From Alcaligenes faecalis (GTDB taxonomy: Bacteria; Pseudomonadota; Gammaproteobacteria; Burkholderiales; Burkholderiaceae_B), in assembly GCF_009497775.1 (NCBI RefSeq), contig NZ_CP031012.1:3561235-3625234 (forward strand): a stretch of DNA of 64,000 bases, read 5' to 3'. The position numbers were made by a program, and so were the translations under genes. This document shows positions 8,479 through 16,510 of the stretch, one piece after another. The notes beneath the pieces were generated by a model. That model made no database searches, was not told the origin of the DNA, and was given only the letters and a program-made list of their open reading frames with translations. How positions within the stretch are numbered: the first letter of the stretch is position 1; the number at the start of each line of letters is the position of its first letter.

Positions 8479-9471
8479 TCAAGCGTTGGGGTCAACCGGG
8501 ATCTGCTGAATACCAGCCAGCAGCCAGCCTGCGCCGTCGGCCTTGAACAGATTCCAGACTTCTTCAAAGCGGAAGGCTTCTGCACCCACCTCTTCACGCA
8601 GCATACCGGAGTAGCGCACGCTGGCCAGATGGCCGTCGGCCACTTTTTCGATGCCCAGCAGTTCTGCATTGAGCAGGACCACTTGAGTTACGTTCTCGCC
8701 CTGGCGCTGGGCAATCTGAGGAGCGGCTTCTTTGAGCAGGTCGTCCGTCAGGAAGGTACGCAGTTGTTCCACGTCGCCCTTGTCCCACAGTTTCTGGATT
8801 TCCACGAACTGGGTCTTGGCATTGGCCAGGAAGGTAGGCGTGTCGAAATCACCAGGGATGAACCAGCTTTCGTCTACCGGAGGCGCTGGAACAGCGGCGG
8901 CAGCAGCGGGCTGAGCAGCAGGAGCGGCAGCAGGCATAGGTGCTGGTGCAGCCTGGGGCTGTTTCCATGGGCTAGGAGCAGGATCGGCATTGCGCATCAT
9001 AGACTGACCACCGGCCTGTTGCATGGCAGGACGAGCCGCCGAGCCACGCAGACGACGTACGATGAACAGAACGGCGAAGATCACCAGACCGATCAGCAAG
9101 AGGCTGGACATCATTTCCAGGAAAGCACCGCCCAGACCCATGCTGGACAGCAAGGCGGCAATACCCAGACCGGCGGCGATACCGGCGATCGGACCCAGGA
9201 AGCGGGACATGCCCGACTTGGCAGCCGTACCCGCAGCGGCGGTACCGGCGGCAGCGGCACCCGCAGCAGGAGTAGCCGAACGAGTGGCGTTATTCGCTGC
9301 AGCAGGAGGCGTCGCTGCCGAGCGATTGCTGGTGATGTTGGAGGATTGGCGGCCAAAACTGGAGCCACCACCCATGCGTCGTGCTTCCGCATCATAAGAA
9401 ACGGTCAGCAAGGCGCCGGTGCTAAAAGCCAATACAGCGGCCATGAAATAACGAGAAAGCCGTCCAGACAT
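8479..9471 (-). CDS. Tim44-like domain membrane protein
   Basis: The 330-residue protein begins with a hydrophobic segment (signal or anchor, about 8-28). A low-complexity Ser/Ala/Gly region follows, then a second pair of membrane segments (about 90-140) with GLGIAALLSSMGLGGAFLEMMSSLL and LLIGLVIFAVLFIVRRL. A Pro/Ala-rich linker leads to a soluble C-terminal Tim44-like domain (about 205-330, VEIQKLWDKGDVEQLRTFLTD). The start at 9471 has a good AGGAG site. In other betaproteobacteria a homolog sits between ubiE and ubiJ. A role near the quinone enzymes is inference from position. Confidence 0.85.
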   Translation of the reverse strand: MSGRLSRYFMAAVLAFSTGALLTVSYDAEARRMGGGSSFGRQSSNITSNRSAATPPAAANNATRSATPAAGAAAAGTAAAGTAAKSGMSRFLGPIAGIAAGLGIAALLSSMGLGGAFLEMMSSLLLIGLVIFAVLFIVRRLRGSAARPAMQQAGGQSMMRNADPAPSPWKQPQAAPAPMPAAAPAAQPAAAAAVPAPPVDESWFIPGDFDTPTFLANAKTQFVEIQKLWDKGDVEQLRTFLTDDLLKEAAPQIAQRQGENVTQVVLLNAELLGIEKVADGHLASVRYSGMLREEVGAEAFRFEEVWNLFKADGAGWLLAGIQQIPVDPNA

Positions 9472-9639
9472 AGTCACAAACTCCTGACCAGAACAAGCGT
9501 TTAACACACAGGGTTTTGAAGCCCCCGGCCATGCCATCCCAGTCGATTATTCAAGAAAACTTACGATAAGCTGAACATTAACATGACAACTTCTCATGCA
9601 CCATGTTTTTTTTACCGTTAATTACAGACAAAAAACGAA

Positions 9640-9657
9640 CGGCACCTGAAGGTGCCG
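9640..9657 (-). terminator. Intrinsic terminator of ubiE
   Basis: CGGCACC and GGTGCCG form a 7-bp stem with a TTCA loop on the minus strand, followed by TTCGTTTTTTG. This is a standard rho-independent terminator 29 bases past ubiE. Confidence 0.8.
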
Positions 9658-9685
9658 CTGTTATAGAGAGGGGGTACGCCCGGCA

Positions 9686-10456
9686 TCAATCCAGACGGAT
9701 GCCTTCGTGCAGCGCGGCCACGCCGGCTGTCAGATTGAAATATTGCACGCGCTCCAGGCCCACTTCGCGCATCATGTCGGCCAGGGTTTCCTGATCGGGG
9801 TGCATGCGAATGGATTCAGCCAGATAGCGGTAGCTTTCCTCGTCCTTGGCCACGAACTTGCCAATACGGGGCAGGATATTGAAGGAATACCAGTCATACG
9901 GGGCCTGCAAAGGCTTGGCCACGCGGGAAAACTCCAGCACCAGCAATTTGCCGCCCGGACGCAACACGCGCTTCATTTCAGCCAGTGCGCGGTCTTTGTG
10001 TGTCATGTTGCGCAAACCAAAGGCCACCGAAACGCGATCAAAATAGCCGTCAGGAAATGGCAGGTGCTCGGCATCACAGACAGCAACAGGCGTGATGATG
10101 CCCTTGTCCTGCAGACGATCACGCCCCACGCGCAGCATGGAGCTATTGATATCGGTATGCCAGACTTCGCCGTCCGCACCGGCCTGACGCGCAAAAGTCT
10201 TGGTCAAATCACCCGTACCCGCCGCAATATCCAGCACTTTCATGCCGGGACGCACTGCGGCGCGGCCGATCGTGAAGGCTTTCCAGATACGGTGCAGGCC
10301 GCCCGACATCAGATCGTTCATAATGTCGTAGTTGTTAGCCACCGAATGAAAAACCTGGGCGACTTTGCCCGCTTTTTCGTTTTCGGCCACGGTTTGAAAA
10401 CCGAAGTGCGTATCGGCGTTCTGGACGGAGGAGGTTTGAGGACGCTGTTTTTCCAT
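9686..10456 (-). CDS. ubiE: Demethylmenaquinone/2-octaprenyl-benzoquinol C-methyltransferase UbiE
   Basis: UbiE carries out the C-methylation step of ubiquinone (and, where present, menaquinone) synthesis. The 256-residue protein has the UbiE signature [17 protein letters not shown] (about 43-59), SAM motif [13 protein letters not shown] (about 74-85) and [13 protein letters not shown] (about 142-154). It heads the leftward ubiquinone cluster but has its own terminator, so it may be a separate transcript from ubiJ-ubiB. Confidence 0.97.
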   Translation of the reverse strand: MEKQRPQTSSVQNADTHFGFQTVAENEKAGKVAQVFHSVANNYDIMNDLMSGGLHRIWKAFTIGRAAVRPGMKVLDIAAGTGDLTKTFARQAGADGEVWHTDINSSMLRVGRDRLQDKGIITPVAVCDAEHLPFPDGYFDRVSVAFGLRNMTHKDRALAEMKRVLRPGGKLLVLEFSRVAKPLQAPYDWYSFNILPRIGKFVAKDEESYRYLAESIRMHPDQETLADMMREVGLERVQYFNLTAGVAALHEGIRLD

Positions 10457-10713
10457 AGTGCATAATCGTAACGCAGATTTCCCGGTACAGAAACGAAAAT
10501 CCGGCTCGCTGAGTGCTCCCCTTTTTTACACGTTCACAAACCTGAAACATTAACGCCATATGATGGCGCTATTACGTGCAGTCAGGGATTTTAAGCGCCT
10601 CCCGTATTGCCCTTGAGCCGCCTGATGACACCAGCAGGCCCCGCGCCCAGGCACAATACAGACAGCCAGCCTGACCCTCTTTTATTTTTTATCGGACCAG
10701 TCTGAAGCTAACA

Positions 10714-11424
10714 ATGAGTACAAGCATATTAGTCGTGGAAGATGAGCCTGCGATCCAGGAGCTGATCTCTGTCAATCTGTCTTTTGCCGGCCATAAAGTG
10801 CTGCGCGCCTTCGATGCCGAACAAGCCCAGATCCTCATTCGTGCCGAGCTGCCTGATCTGATTCTGGTGGACTGGATGTTGCCCGGCTCGTCGGGTATCA
10901 ATCTGGCCCGCAAGCTGCGCTCGGACGAACGTACCCGTCATATCCCGGTCATCATGCTGACCGCCAAAGGCTCGGAGCAGGACAAGGTCGATGGCCTGGA
11001 AGCCGGTGCCGACGACTACATCACCAAGCCTTTCTCGCCCAAAGAACTGATTGCCCGCATCAAGGCCGTATTGCGCCGCCGCGCGCCCCAGCTAACTGAC
11101 GATGTGATCTCCATTGGCAATCTGCAGCTGGACCCCAGCACGCACCGTCTGTCCAGCCAGGGCATGGCACTGACCATTGGGCCTACCGAGTTCCGTCTGC
11201 TGCATTTCTTCATGACGCACACCGAGCGCGTATTCACCCGTTCCCAGTTGCTGGATCAAGTCTGGGGCGACCACGTATTTGTGGAAGAACGTACGGTAGA
11301 CGTGCACATTCGTCGCTTGCGCAAGGCACTGGAGCCTAGCGGACACGACAAACATATTGAAACCATTCGTGGCTCGGGCTATCGTTTTGCCCTTTCCCCA
11401 CTGGAAAAGGCGCCGACCGCCTGA
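10714..11424 (+). CDS. phoB: Phosphate regulon response regulator PhoB
   Basis: PhoB is the OmpR-type DNA-binding response regulator of phosphate limitation. The 236-residue protein has the acidic pocket EDEP (9-12), phospho-acceptor Asp53 in LVDWMLPGSSG, the switch lysine in ITKPFSPKEL and a C-terminal winged helix with LDQVWGDHVFVEERTVDVHIRR-type recognition sequence. It is followed 4 bases later by phoR. I looked for Pho boxes in the 257-base upstream gap and found none I would defend. Confidence 0.95.
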   Translation: MSTSILVVEDEPAIQELISVNLSFAGHKVLRAFDAEQAQILIRAELPDLILVDWMLPGSSGINLARKLRSDERTRHIPVIMLTAKGSEQDKVDGLEAGADDYITKPFSPKELIARIKAVLRRRAPQLTDDVISIGNLQLDPSTHRLSSQGMALTIGPTEFRLLHFFMTHTERVFTRSQLLDQVWGDHVFVEERTVDVHIRRLRKALEPSGHDKHIETIRGSGYRFALSPLEKAPTA

Positions 11425-11428
11425 TCCC

Positions 11429-12727
11429 ATGTTCAGCATATTTACGTCTATTGTTATCTGGGCCCTGTTGGGCAGCTTGATCGGCTGGTGGCTAGGGCCA
11501 CTCACCGGTCTGGCCTTGTTTTGTGGTGGCCTGTTATTGCTGGTTGTCATCAGCACCCTGCAGCTTTCCCGCGTTGAACGCTGGACCCACAACCTGAATG
11601 ATCCGCCGCCCCCCGCGGTTGGCCCCTGGGACTCCATTCTGGCTCCCATCTACCGCCAACTGCGCCGTGATCGGCAGGAAATCCAGGATCTGAATCGTTA
11701 CGTAGACGGCATCATGATGGCCGCCGAGGCCCTGCCCGACGGTGCCATTACCCTGAACGGGGAAATGGAGCTGCAATGGTGCAACCAGACCGCCTGTGAA
11801 CACATAGGCCTGAATCTGGCCACGGACCGCCATCACAGCATCTTCAATATCCTGCGCGAACCCGAGTTTTCCCGTTACGCCCGCCAGCCCCAATGGGACG
11901 GTCCTTTGCTGCTGCATCTGAGCAAAGACGGACGTGAACGCTCCTTGCTGCTGCAGTTAACCCCCTATGGCCTGGGCCAGTTCCTGATCGTGACACGTGA
12001 TGTCACCCAGGTTGAAATGCTGGAGACCACCCGCAAGGACTTTGTGGCCAATGTCTCCCATGAACTGCGCACTCCCTTGACGGTATTGCTGGGTTTTCTG
12101 GAAACCCTGCAGGACATGCCTCCCGAAAGCCTGCCTTTGGAACAGCGTCAGCGCTACGAGCAAATGATGCTGGAGCAGACCCGCCACATGCAGTCGATTG
12201 TGGCCGACTTGCTGACCCTGTCCACGCTGGAATCCTCGCCCACAGTGGAAGGGGAAACCGTGCAGGTCAGCCAATTAATTGAAAGCGCGCTGAAACAAGG
12301 CGAAGCTATTTCCGGCGGCCAGCACAGCTTTGTCACAGATCTGGACCCACGCATTGCCATTCAGGGCATGGAAACTGAACTGAGTTCGGCCGTCTCCAAT
12401 CTGATTACCAATGCGGTGCGCTACACCCCAAAGGATGGCACCATCACCGTACGCTGGTACTTGAATGACAATGGCGAGGCCTGTTATTCCGTTCAGGACA
12501 CGGGCATCGGTATTGCCGCCCAGGATATTCCCCGCCTGACCGAACGCTTTTACCGCGTCGACAAGGGCCGCTCCCGCTCCACGGGTGGCACCGGCCTGGG
12601 TCTGGCCATCACCAAACACATTATCGTGCGACATAATGCCGACCTGCAGATCCAGAGCCGTCTGGGAGTGGGTAGCGTGTTTATGTTGCGTTTCCCCAAG
12701 AGCCGGGTTCGACTCCAGGACAGCTAG
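11429..12727 (+). CDS. phoR: Phosphate regulon sensor histidine kinase PhoR
   Basis: PhoR senses phosphate status through the Pst system and phosphorylates PhoB. The 432-residue protein has two N-terminal membrane segments (about 5-45), a PAS-type region (about 95-195), the HisKA box with His211 in NVSHELRTPLTVLLGF, and HATPase motifs NLITNAVRYTP (N box), DTGIGIAAQD (G1) and GGTGLGLAITKHI (G2). The start at 11429 follows the phoB stop by 4 bases. No pst or phoU genes lie in the window. Confidence 0.94.
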   Translation: MFSIFTSIVIWALLGSLIGWWLGPLTGLALFCGGLLLLVVISTLQLSRVERWTHNLNDPPPPAVGPWDSILAPIYRQLRRDRQEIQDLNRYVDGIMMAAEALPDGAITLNGEMELQWCNQTACEHIGLNLATDRHHSIFNILREPEFSRYARQPQWDGPLLLHLSKDGRERSLLLQLTPYGLGQFLIVTRDVTQVEMLETTRKDFVANVSHELRTPLTVLLGFLETLQDMPPESLPLEQRQRYEQMMLEQTRHMQSIVADLLTLSTLESSPTVEGETVQVSQLIESALKQGEAISGGQHSFVTDLDPRIAIQGMETELSSAVSNLITNAVRYTPKDGTITVRWYLNDNGEACYSVQDTGIGIAAQDIPRLTERFYRVDKGRSRSTGGTGLGLAITKHIIVRHNADLQIQSRLGVGSVFMLRFPKSRVRLQDS

Positions 12728-12807
12728 AACATGTGGGGCCATATTGGCCCTACAATAAACGGCTCTGAATACCACGTTGGCGGCCTTATGCCGCACAGGA
12801 GCCAAGC

Positions 12808-13239
12808 ATGTCCAACACCAACGAGCTGCGCCCTTTCCACCTGGCTTTTCCGGTCCATGATCTGGCCGTTGCACGCCAGTTCTACGGACAGACACTGGGC
12901 TGTCCCGAAGGCCGATCCTCTGATCAGTGGATTGACTTCAACTTCTACGGCCACCAGATCGTGGCTCACCTGGCCCCTTCAGAGTGTGGCAGCAACGCCA
13001 CCAGCGCAGTGGATGCCCATAACGTGCCCGTGCGCCACTTTGGCGTCGTGCTGGACATGCCCACCTGGCAGACTCTGGCTGACAAGCTGGTTGCCGCTGG
13101 CACCAAATTCGTCATCGAACCCTATATCCGTTTCAAGGGCGAACCCGGCGAACAGGCCACCATGTTCTTCATGGATCCTTCGGGCAACGCCCTGGAATTC
13201 AAAGCCTTCAATAGCCTGGATTCGCTTTTCGCCAAATAA
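12808..13239 (+). CDS. VOC-family (glyoxalase/dioxygenase fold) protein
   Basis: The 143-residue protein has paired beta-alpha-beta-beta-beta units of the vicinal oxygen chelate superfamily. Candidate metal ligands are His12 in PFHLAFPV, a histidine in VRHFGVVLD and Glu in [21 protein letters not shown] is the classical C-terminal VOC signature. Its substrate cannot be told from sequence. It ends 2 bases before pxpB, so it is very probably co-transcribed with the 5-oxoprolinase subunits. A candidate -10 (TACAAT) lies at 12751-12756. Confidence 0.85.
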   Translation: MSNTNELRPFHLAFPVHDLAVARQFYGQTLGCPEGRSSDQWIDFNFYGHQIVAHLAPSECGSNATSAVDAHNVPVRHFGVVLDMPTWQTLADKLVAAGTKFVIEPYIRFKGEPGEQATMFFMDPSGNALEFKAFNSLDSLFAK

Positions 13240-13241
13240 AG

Positions 13242-13940
13242 ATGCACAAATCCTGGCAACTTACCGAGCAAGGCGACCGCTGTCTGCTAGTGCAGTTCAG
13301 CGGTCCGCTTTCTCTGGACACCGGTTTGCGCTGTACCCGCGCCGCACGCCTGCTGCGCGACCATGCGCCCGCCTGTGTCCGTGATCTGGTCCCCAGCTTT
13401 ACCGCAGTCGCCATCCACTTTTACCCGGATGGCAGCAGCGACCAGCTTGCCCGTTTGCACGACTATGTTCACCAGGCCCTGGCCGAGCTGGATGCCAATC
13501 AAGATCAGGCCGCTCCCGGCGCTCTGGTGGATATTCCCGTTTGCTACGGCGGCCCTTTCGGACCCGACCTGCCCGCCATTGCGGAGCAACTGGGACTAAG
13601 CCAGGAACAAGTCATTGAACTGCACAGCAGTCAGGTGCAGCTGGTATTCATGGTGGGCTTTGCGCCCGGCGCTCCCTATGTGGGCATCCTGCCCGAGCAG
13701 TTGAATGTGCCGCGTCGTGCCACTCCTCGCACCGTCCTGCCCAAAGGCTCGGTAGCCATTGCCAACCAGCAAACCATTATTTACCCCAACGAATCTCCCG
13801 GCGGCTGGCACTTGATTGGCCGCTCGCCAGTTAACCTGTTCGATGCCCGGCGCTCCCCAGCCGCCCTGCTCGCCCCCGGCGACCAGGTACGCTTTGTGCC
13901 CCTGCCCCACGAGCAGTTTGATCACTGGACACCCGCATGA
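13242..13940 (+). CDS. pxpB: 5-oxoprolinase subunit PxpB (KipI-like)
   Basis: PxpB, PxpC and PxpA together hydrolyse 5-oxoproline to glutamate with ATP. The 232-residue protein has a two-part allophanate-hydrolase-subunit-1 layout, with the cyclophilin-like C-terminal half marked by VFMVGFAPGAPYVGILPEQL and PRTVLPKGSVAIANQQTIIYP (a family hallmark) and then NESPGGWHLIGRSP. Its stop overlaps the pxpC start by 4 bases. The homologous Bacillus KipI inhibits a sporulation kinase, but here the metabolic role is the sensible reading. Confidence 0.93.
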   Translation: MHKSWQLTEQGDRCLLVQFSGPLSLDTGLRCTRAARLLRDHAPACVRDLVPSFTAVAIHFYPDGSSDQLARLHDYVHQALAELDANQDQAAPGALVDIPVCYGGPFGPDLPAIAEQLGLSQEQVIELHSSQVQLVFMVGFAPGAPYVGILPEQLNVPRRATPRTVLPKGSVAIANQQTIIYPNESPGGWHLIGRSPVNLFDARRSPAALLAPGDQVRFVPLPHEQFDHWTPA

Positions 13941-14956
13941 CGGTGCATATCCTCAAACCAGGCATGATGAGCAGCCTGCAAGACCGAGGCCGTTATGGAC
14001 ACCAGCACCTGGGGGTTTCGCCCAGCGGTGCCATGGACGAACGCGCCCACCGACTGGCCCATTTGCTGGCTGGCAATACCGCCGAGCAGGATCTGGCCAG
14101 CCTGGAAATTACCGTCCAAGGCCCAAGCCTGCGTTTTGACGAACCCGCCCTGTTTGTACTGACCGGCGCGGATATGAACGCCAACCTGGATGGCCTGCCC
14201 GTGGCAGTCCTGCGCCCTACTCTGGCACGTGCCGGGCAGACGCTGACGATGCAATCCGCCAAACCCGGCCAGGGTGCGCGTAGCTACCTGTCTGTCTACG
14301 GCGGTTTTCAAGTCGAATCCTTGCTGGGCAGCCAAAGCACCCATATGCGTGTTGGCCTGGGCGGTTTTGAAGGCCGCGCCTTGAAGAAAGGTGACCAGAT
14401 CGCACTGGCCCGACCACTACCCAATGACGAAACGGCGTTGAACCGTCTGCAAGCCGAACTCGACGAGCTGCGCATTTACATGCCTGCCGCCCTGGCCTTG
14501 GCTCCACGGGAACGCCTGCGCGTCATTCTGGATCAAGCTGATTTGTTTACCGACGAATCGCTGGAACTGTTCCAAAGCCAAAGCTATCGCATCAGCCCAG
14601 CCTCGGAGCGCATGGGTTATCGCCTGGAAGGTCAGCCCTTGCAGCGCAAGACACCCAAAGAACTGCTGTCCGCCCCCACCTGCTTTGGAACGATTCAGGT
14701 TCCCAACGATGGCCAGCCCATTGTATTGATGGCGGACCGCCAAACCACCGGCGGCTATCCGCGCATCGGCCAGGTCGCCAGTGTGGACCTGGCTCAAATC
14801 GCACAGCGCTTGCCCGGTCAGAATCTGGGTTTTGAAGTGGTCAGCACAGAGCAGGCTCTTACCTTGGCTGCCCGTCAGGAACAAGCCTTCACCCGCTTGA
14901 ATGACAGCCTGGAGGCTTTGCGCCAGGCACTTGGGGCGTGCTTCGGTCAGGTTTAG
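13937..14956 (+). CDS. pxpC: 5-oxoprolinase subunit PxpC (KipA-like)
   Basis: The 339-residue protein is the biotin-dependent carboxyltransferase-like (allophanate hydrolase subunit 2) partner of PxpB. N-terminal MSSLQDRGRYGHQHLGVSPSG with AMDERAHRLAH and the central SERMGYRLEGQ are family signatures, and MADRQTTGGYPRIGQV closes the active-site region. The start overlaps the pxpB stop, so translation is coupled. The third subunit, PxpA (LamB/YcsF), is not in the window. Confidence 0.93.
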   Translation: MTVHILKPGMMSSLQDRGRYGHQHLGVSPSGAMDERAHRLAHLLAGNTAEQDLASLEITVQGPSLRFDEPALFVLTGADMNANLDGLPVAVLRPTLARAGQTLTMQSAKPGQGARSYLSVYGGFQVESLLGSQSTHMRVGLGGFEGRALKKGDQIALARPLPNDETALNRLQAELDELRIYMPAALALAPRERLRVILDQADLFTDESLELFQSQSYRISPASERMGYRLEGQPLQRKTPKELLSAPTCFGTIQVPNDGQPIVLMADRQTTGGYPRIGQVASVDLAQIAQRLPGQNLGFEVVSTEQALTLAARQEQAFTRLNDSLEALRQALGACFGQV

Positions 14957-14962
14957 TGTTGC

Positions 14963-14989
14963 AATCAGGCCCAGGAAACGGGCCTGATT
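14963..14989 (+). terminator. Hairpin after pxpC
   Basis: AATCAGGCCC and GGGCCTGATT form a 10-bp perfect stem with a 7-base loop directly after the pxpC stop. There is no U-run, so termination may need Rho or the hairpin may protect the 3' end. Confidence 0.55.
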
Positions 14990-15000
14990 CCACTCGATGC

Positions 15001-15180
15001 ACTGACAAAGAAAAAATCAAAAAAACCAGCAGCGAACCAAAAAACAAATAGCACTAAAAATCAAAAATAAATAATTAAAAAAACATCAATAATAAAAACC
15101 GGGATATACCAAAAGATATCCCGGAGATACCAAATAAAAACCACGGCAACTGAATTATAAAAAAAGCCGTCCTATAATTA
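15001..15180. other. Very AT-rich spacer with an inverted repeat
   Basis: About 180 bases are dominated by A-runs, far below the GC content of the flanks, with no credible open frame. A 9-bp inverted repeat (CCGGGATAT / ATATCCCGG, 15099-15124) sits in it. On the minus strand that hairpin is followed by T-rich sequence, so it could act as a terminator against leftward transcription. The stretch could also serve as an UP-element or a nucleoid-protein binding region upstream of the promoter at 15173. Confidence 0.6.
15173..15178 (+). promoter_or_regulatory. -10 box of the M-box/corA transcript
   Basis: A consensus TATAAT is placed so that transcription would begin about 15185, roughly 10 to 20 bases before the first conserved M-box residues. 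A partial -35 (CTGAAT near 15150) lies at 17-bp spacing. The fit between promoter position and aptamer start supports it. Confidence 0.65.
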
Positions 15181-15194
15181 TGAAGTCGATACAG

Positions 15195-15355
15195 ACCAGA
15201 CCTCGTTAGGTAAGGCTCCTGTACGGAGACAGGCTACTGCCCAGAAACGTCCAAAGACGCCAATGGGTTTGAACAGAAACCATCGACTTAAGGCGGTTTA
15301 TAACGTAGCTAGGGTTCAATCCCTTATGCCGTACAGTGCTAAAGCTCAATGATTT
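15195..15355 (+). ncRNA. M-box (ykoK-type) Mg2+ riboswitch aptamer
   Basis: The segment matches the M-box consensus almost throughout: CGTTAGGTAAGGCTCCTGTA, CTACTGCCCAGAAACGTC, AAGACGCCAATGGGT, ACAGAAACCATCGACTTAAG and finally ATGCCGTACAGTGCTAAAGC. The closing P1 helix can form between TCGTT (15203-15207) and AATGA (15348-15352). Known M-boxes bind several Mg2+ ions, compact, and switch off Mg2+ transporter genes such as mgtE, mgtA and corA. Here the next genes are three CorA-family transporters, which is the expected partner type. The identification rests on remembered consensus, not on a covariance search. Confidence 0.93.
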
Positions 15356-15363
15356 GGGGTGCG

Positions 15364-15538
15364 TTGGCGGTCTGCCTGTGCGTGCCGCCAATCTGGTGCA
15401 TGAACAACGGTGATTCGCCTATCTCTGGCCGCACCTTGCGAAAGCACGGCCCCATTCTGGAGAGGCGTGTTTTCATTGCCTGTTAGTTCCCCAACTAATG
15501 GACACCGTTACGGTGTCATCCTCTGGATGAGCCGATAA
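15364..15538 (+). promoter_or_regulatory. Structured leader between M-box and corA1 (candidate expression platform)
   Basis: Several hairpins follow the aptamer: TTGGCGG/CCGCCAA (about 15364-15391), GGCCG/CGGCC with an inner TGC-GAAA-GCA (about 15429-15453), GACACCG/CGGTGTC (about 15500-15516) and CATCC/GGATG just after it. None has an intrinsic-terminator U-run. Control could therefore be through Rho or through access to the AAGGTG ribosome binding site at 15553-15558. No open reading frame of note lies in this leader. Confidence 0.5.
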
Positions 15539-15564
15539 ACCCCATGCACAGCAAGGTGTTTTAC

Positions 15565-16494
15565 ATGTTACAGCTCTATCAAGCCCCTGCAGCACATGCT
15601 GCTGATCAGGCCCTTGGCCGTGTCAGCTGGAATCACCACATCAACCCAGGGCAAGACGTGGTGCGTTCACTGGCCAACACCTTCTCTCTGGATCTCAAGA
15701 CCCTGCAAAAACAGTTGGGATCATCCTGCCGGCCACTGGCAATGGAGTACCAGGGCACCACCATCATTACCCTTGCTGCCACCCGGAAAAACCAGCCCGA
15801 TGCCAAGCGCCTGTTTGACATGGAATACCTGACCATTCTGGTGCGCGACGAACAGATTGTGACCGTGGGCCAAGACTCCAATCAATCCATGCACCAGTTG
15901 CTGGAAAGCCTGAATCAAAAACCCGAGCCAAGAAGTGTGCAAACGGTATTGTTCAGCATCTTGAAAGTGGGTGCCGGAAAATTCGTGGAAGCGCTTGCAG
16001 AAATTAACAAAAAAGTAGAAGAAGTTGAAAATGGATTAAAAAAATCCATTCAGAACAAACAAATCTTCAACCTGCTTGAAAATAATAAAAACCTTAATTT
16101 ACTGTCAAGCACGCTGAAATCCAATTTGAATATTTTGAAAAAAATACAAATTAGAAAAAGCTTTAATTCCGATGATGCCAGTCATGCTTTATTGGCCGAT
16201 GCCATTATTGAAACGGAACAAGCGCAAAGCATGGCCGAAATCCACAACATCAACCTCAGCAACTTGATGGATGCCTACTCGGCTGCCGTGGAAAACAACC
16301 TGAGCCTGGTCGTTCAGTACCTGTCTGTCTATGTCATCGTGGCCGCCGTTCCCATGGGAATCGCCGGTATTTATGGCATGAACACCCCTTTACCTTTCCA
16401 GGATGAGCCGTATGCCCTGGCGGCCTTGGGCGGTATTGCCCTGCTGGTCGCCACTTTGTTGGTTGTCACCCTCAAAGTTCGTCGAATCATCTAA
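15565..16494 (+). CDS. CorA-family magnesium transporter, first of three paralogs
   Basis: The 309-residue inner-membrane protein has a cytoplasmic N-terminal domain, a long helical region (about 150-235) and two C-terminal membrane segments (about 245-270 and 280-303). The signature IAGIYGMN closes the first, followed by a periplasmic loop TPLPFQDEPY. I chose ATG 15565 because it has AAGGTG at 6-base spacing and its MLQLYQ aligns with the N-termini of the two paralogs; ATG 15544 has no site. Bases around 16000-16190 are unusually AT-rich with many AAA lysine codons, unlike the rest of the gene. It is first in the M-box-controlled unit. Confidence 0.92.
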   Translation: MLQLYQAPAAHAADQALGRVSWNHHINPGQDVVRSLANTFSLDLKTLQKQLGSSCRPLAMEYQGTTIITLAATRKNQPDAKRLFDMEYLTILVRDEQIVTVGQDSNQSMHQLLESLNQKPEPRSVQTVLFSILKVGAGKFVEALAEINKKVEEVENGLKKSIQNKQIFNLLENNKNLNLLSSTLKSNLNILKKIQIRKSFNSDDASHALLADAIIETEQAQSMAEIHNINLSNLMDAYSAAVENNLSLVVQYLSVYVIVAAVPMGIAGIYGMNTPLPFQDEPYALAALGGIALLVATLLVVTLKVRRII

Positions 16495-16510
16495 GTTTCT
16501 GGAGAAATCC

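Noticed and set aside
15206..15391. 61-codon minus-strand open frame over the M-box
   Set aside because: The conserved bases are explained by the riboswitch aptamer on the plus strand.
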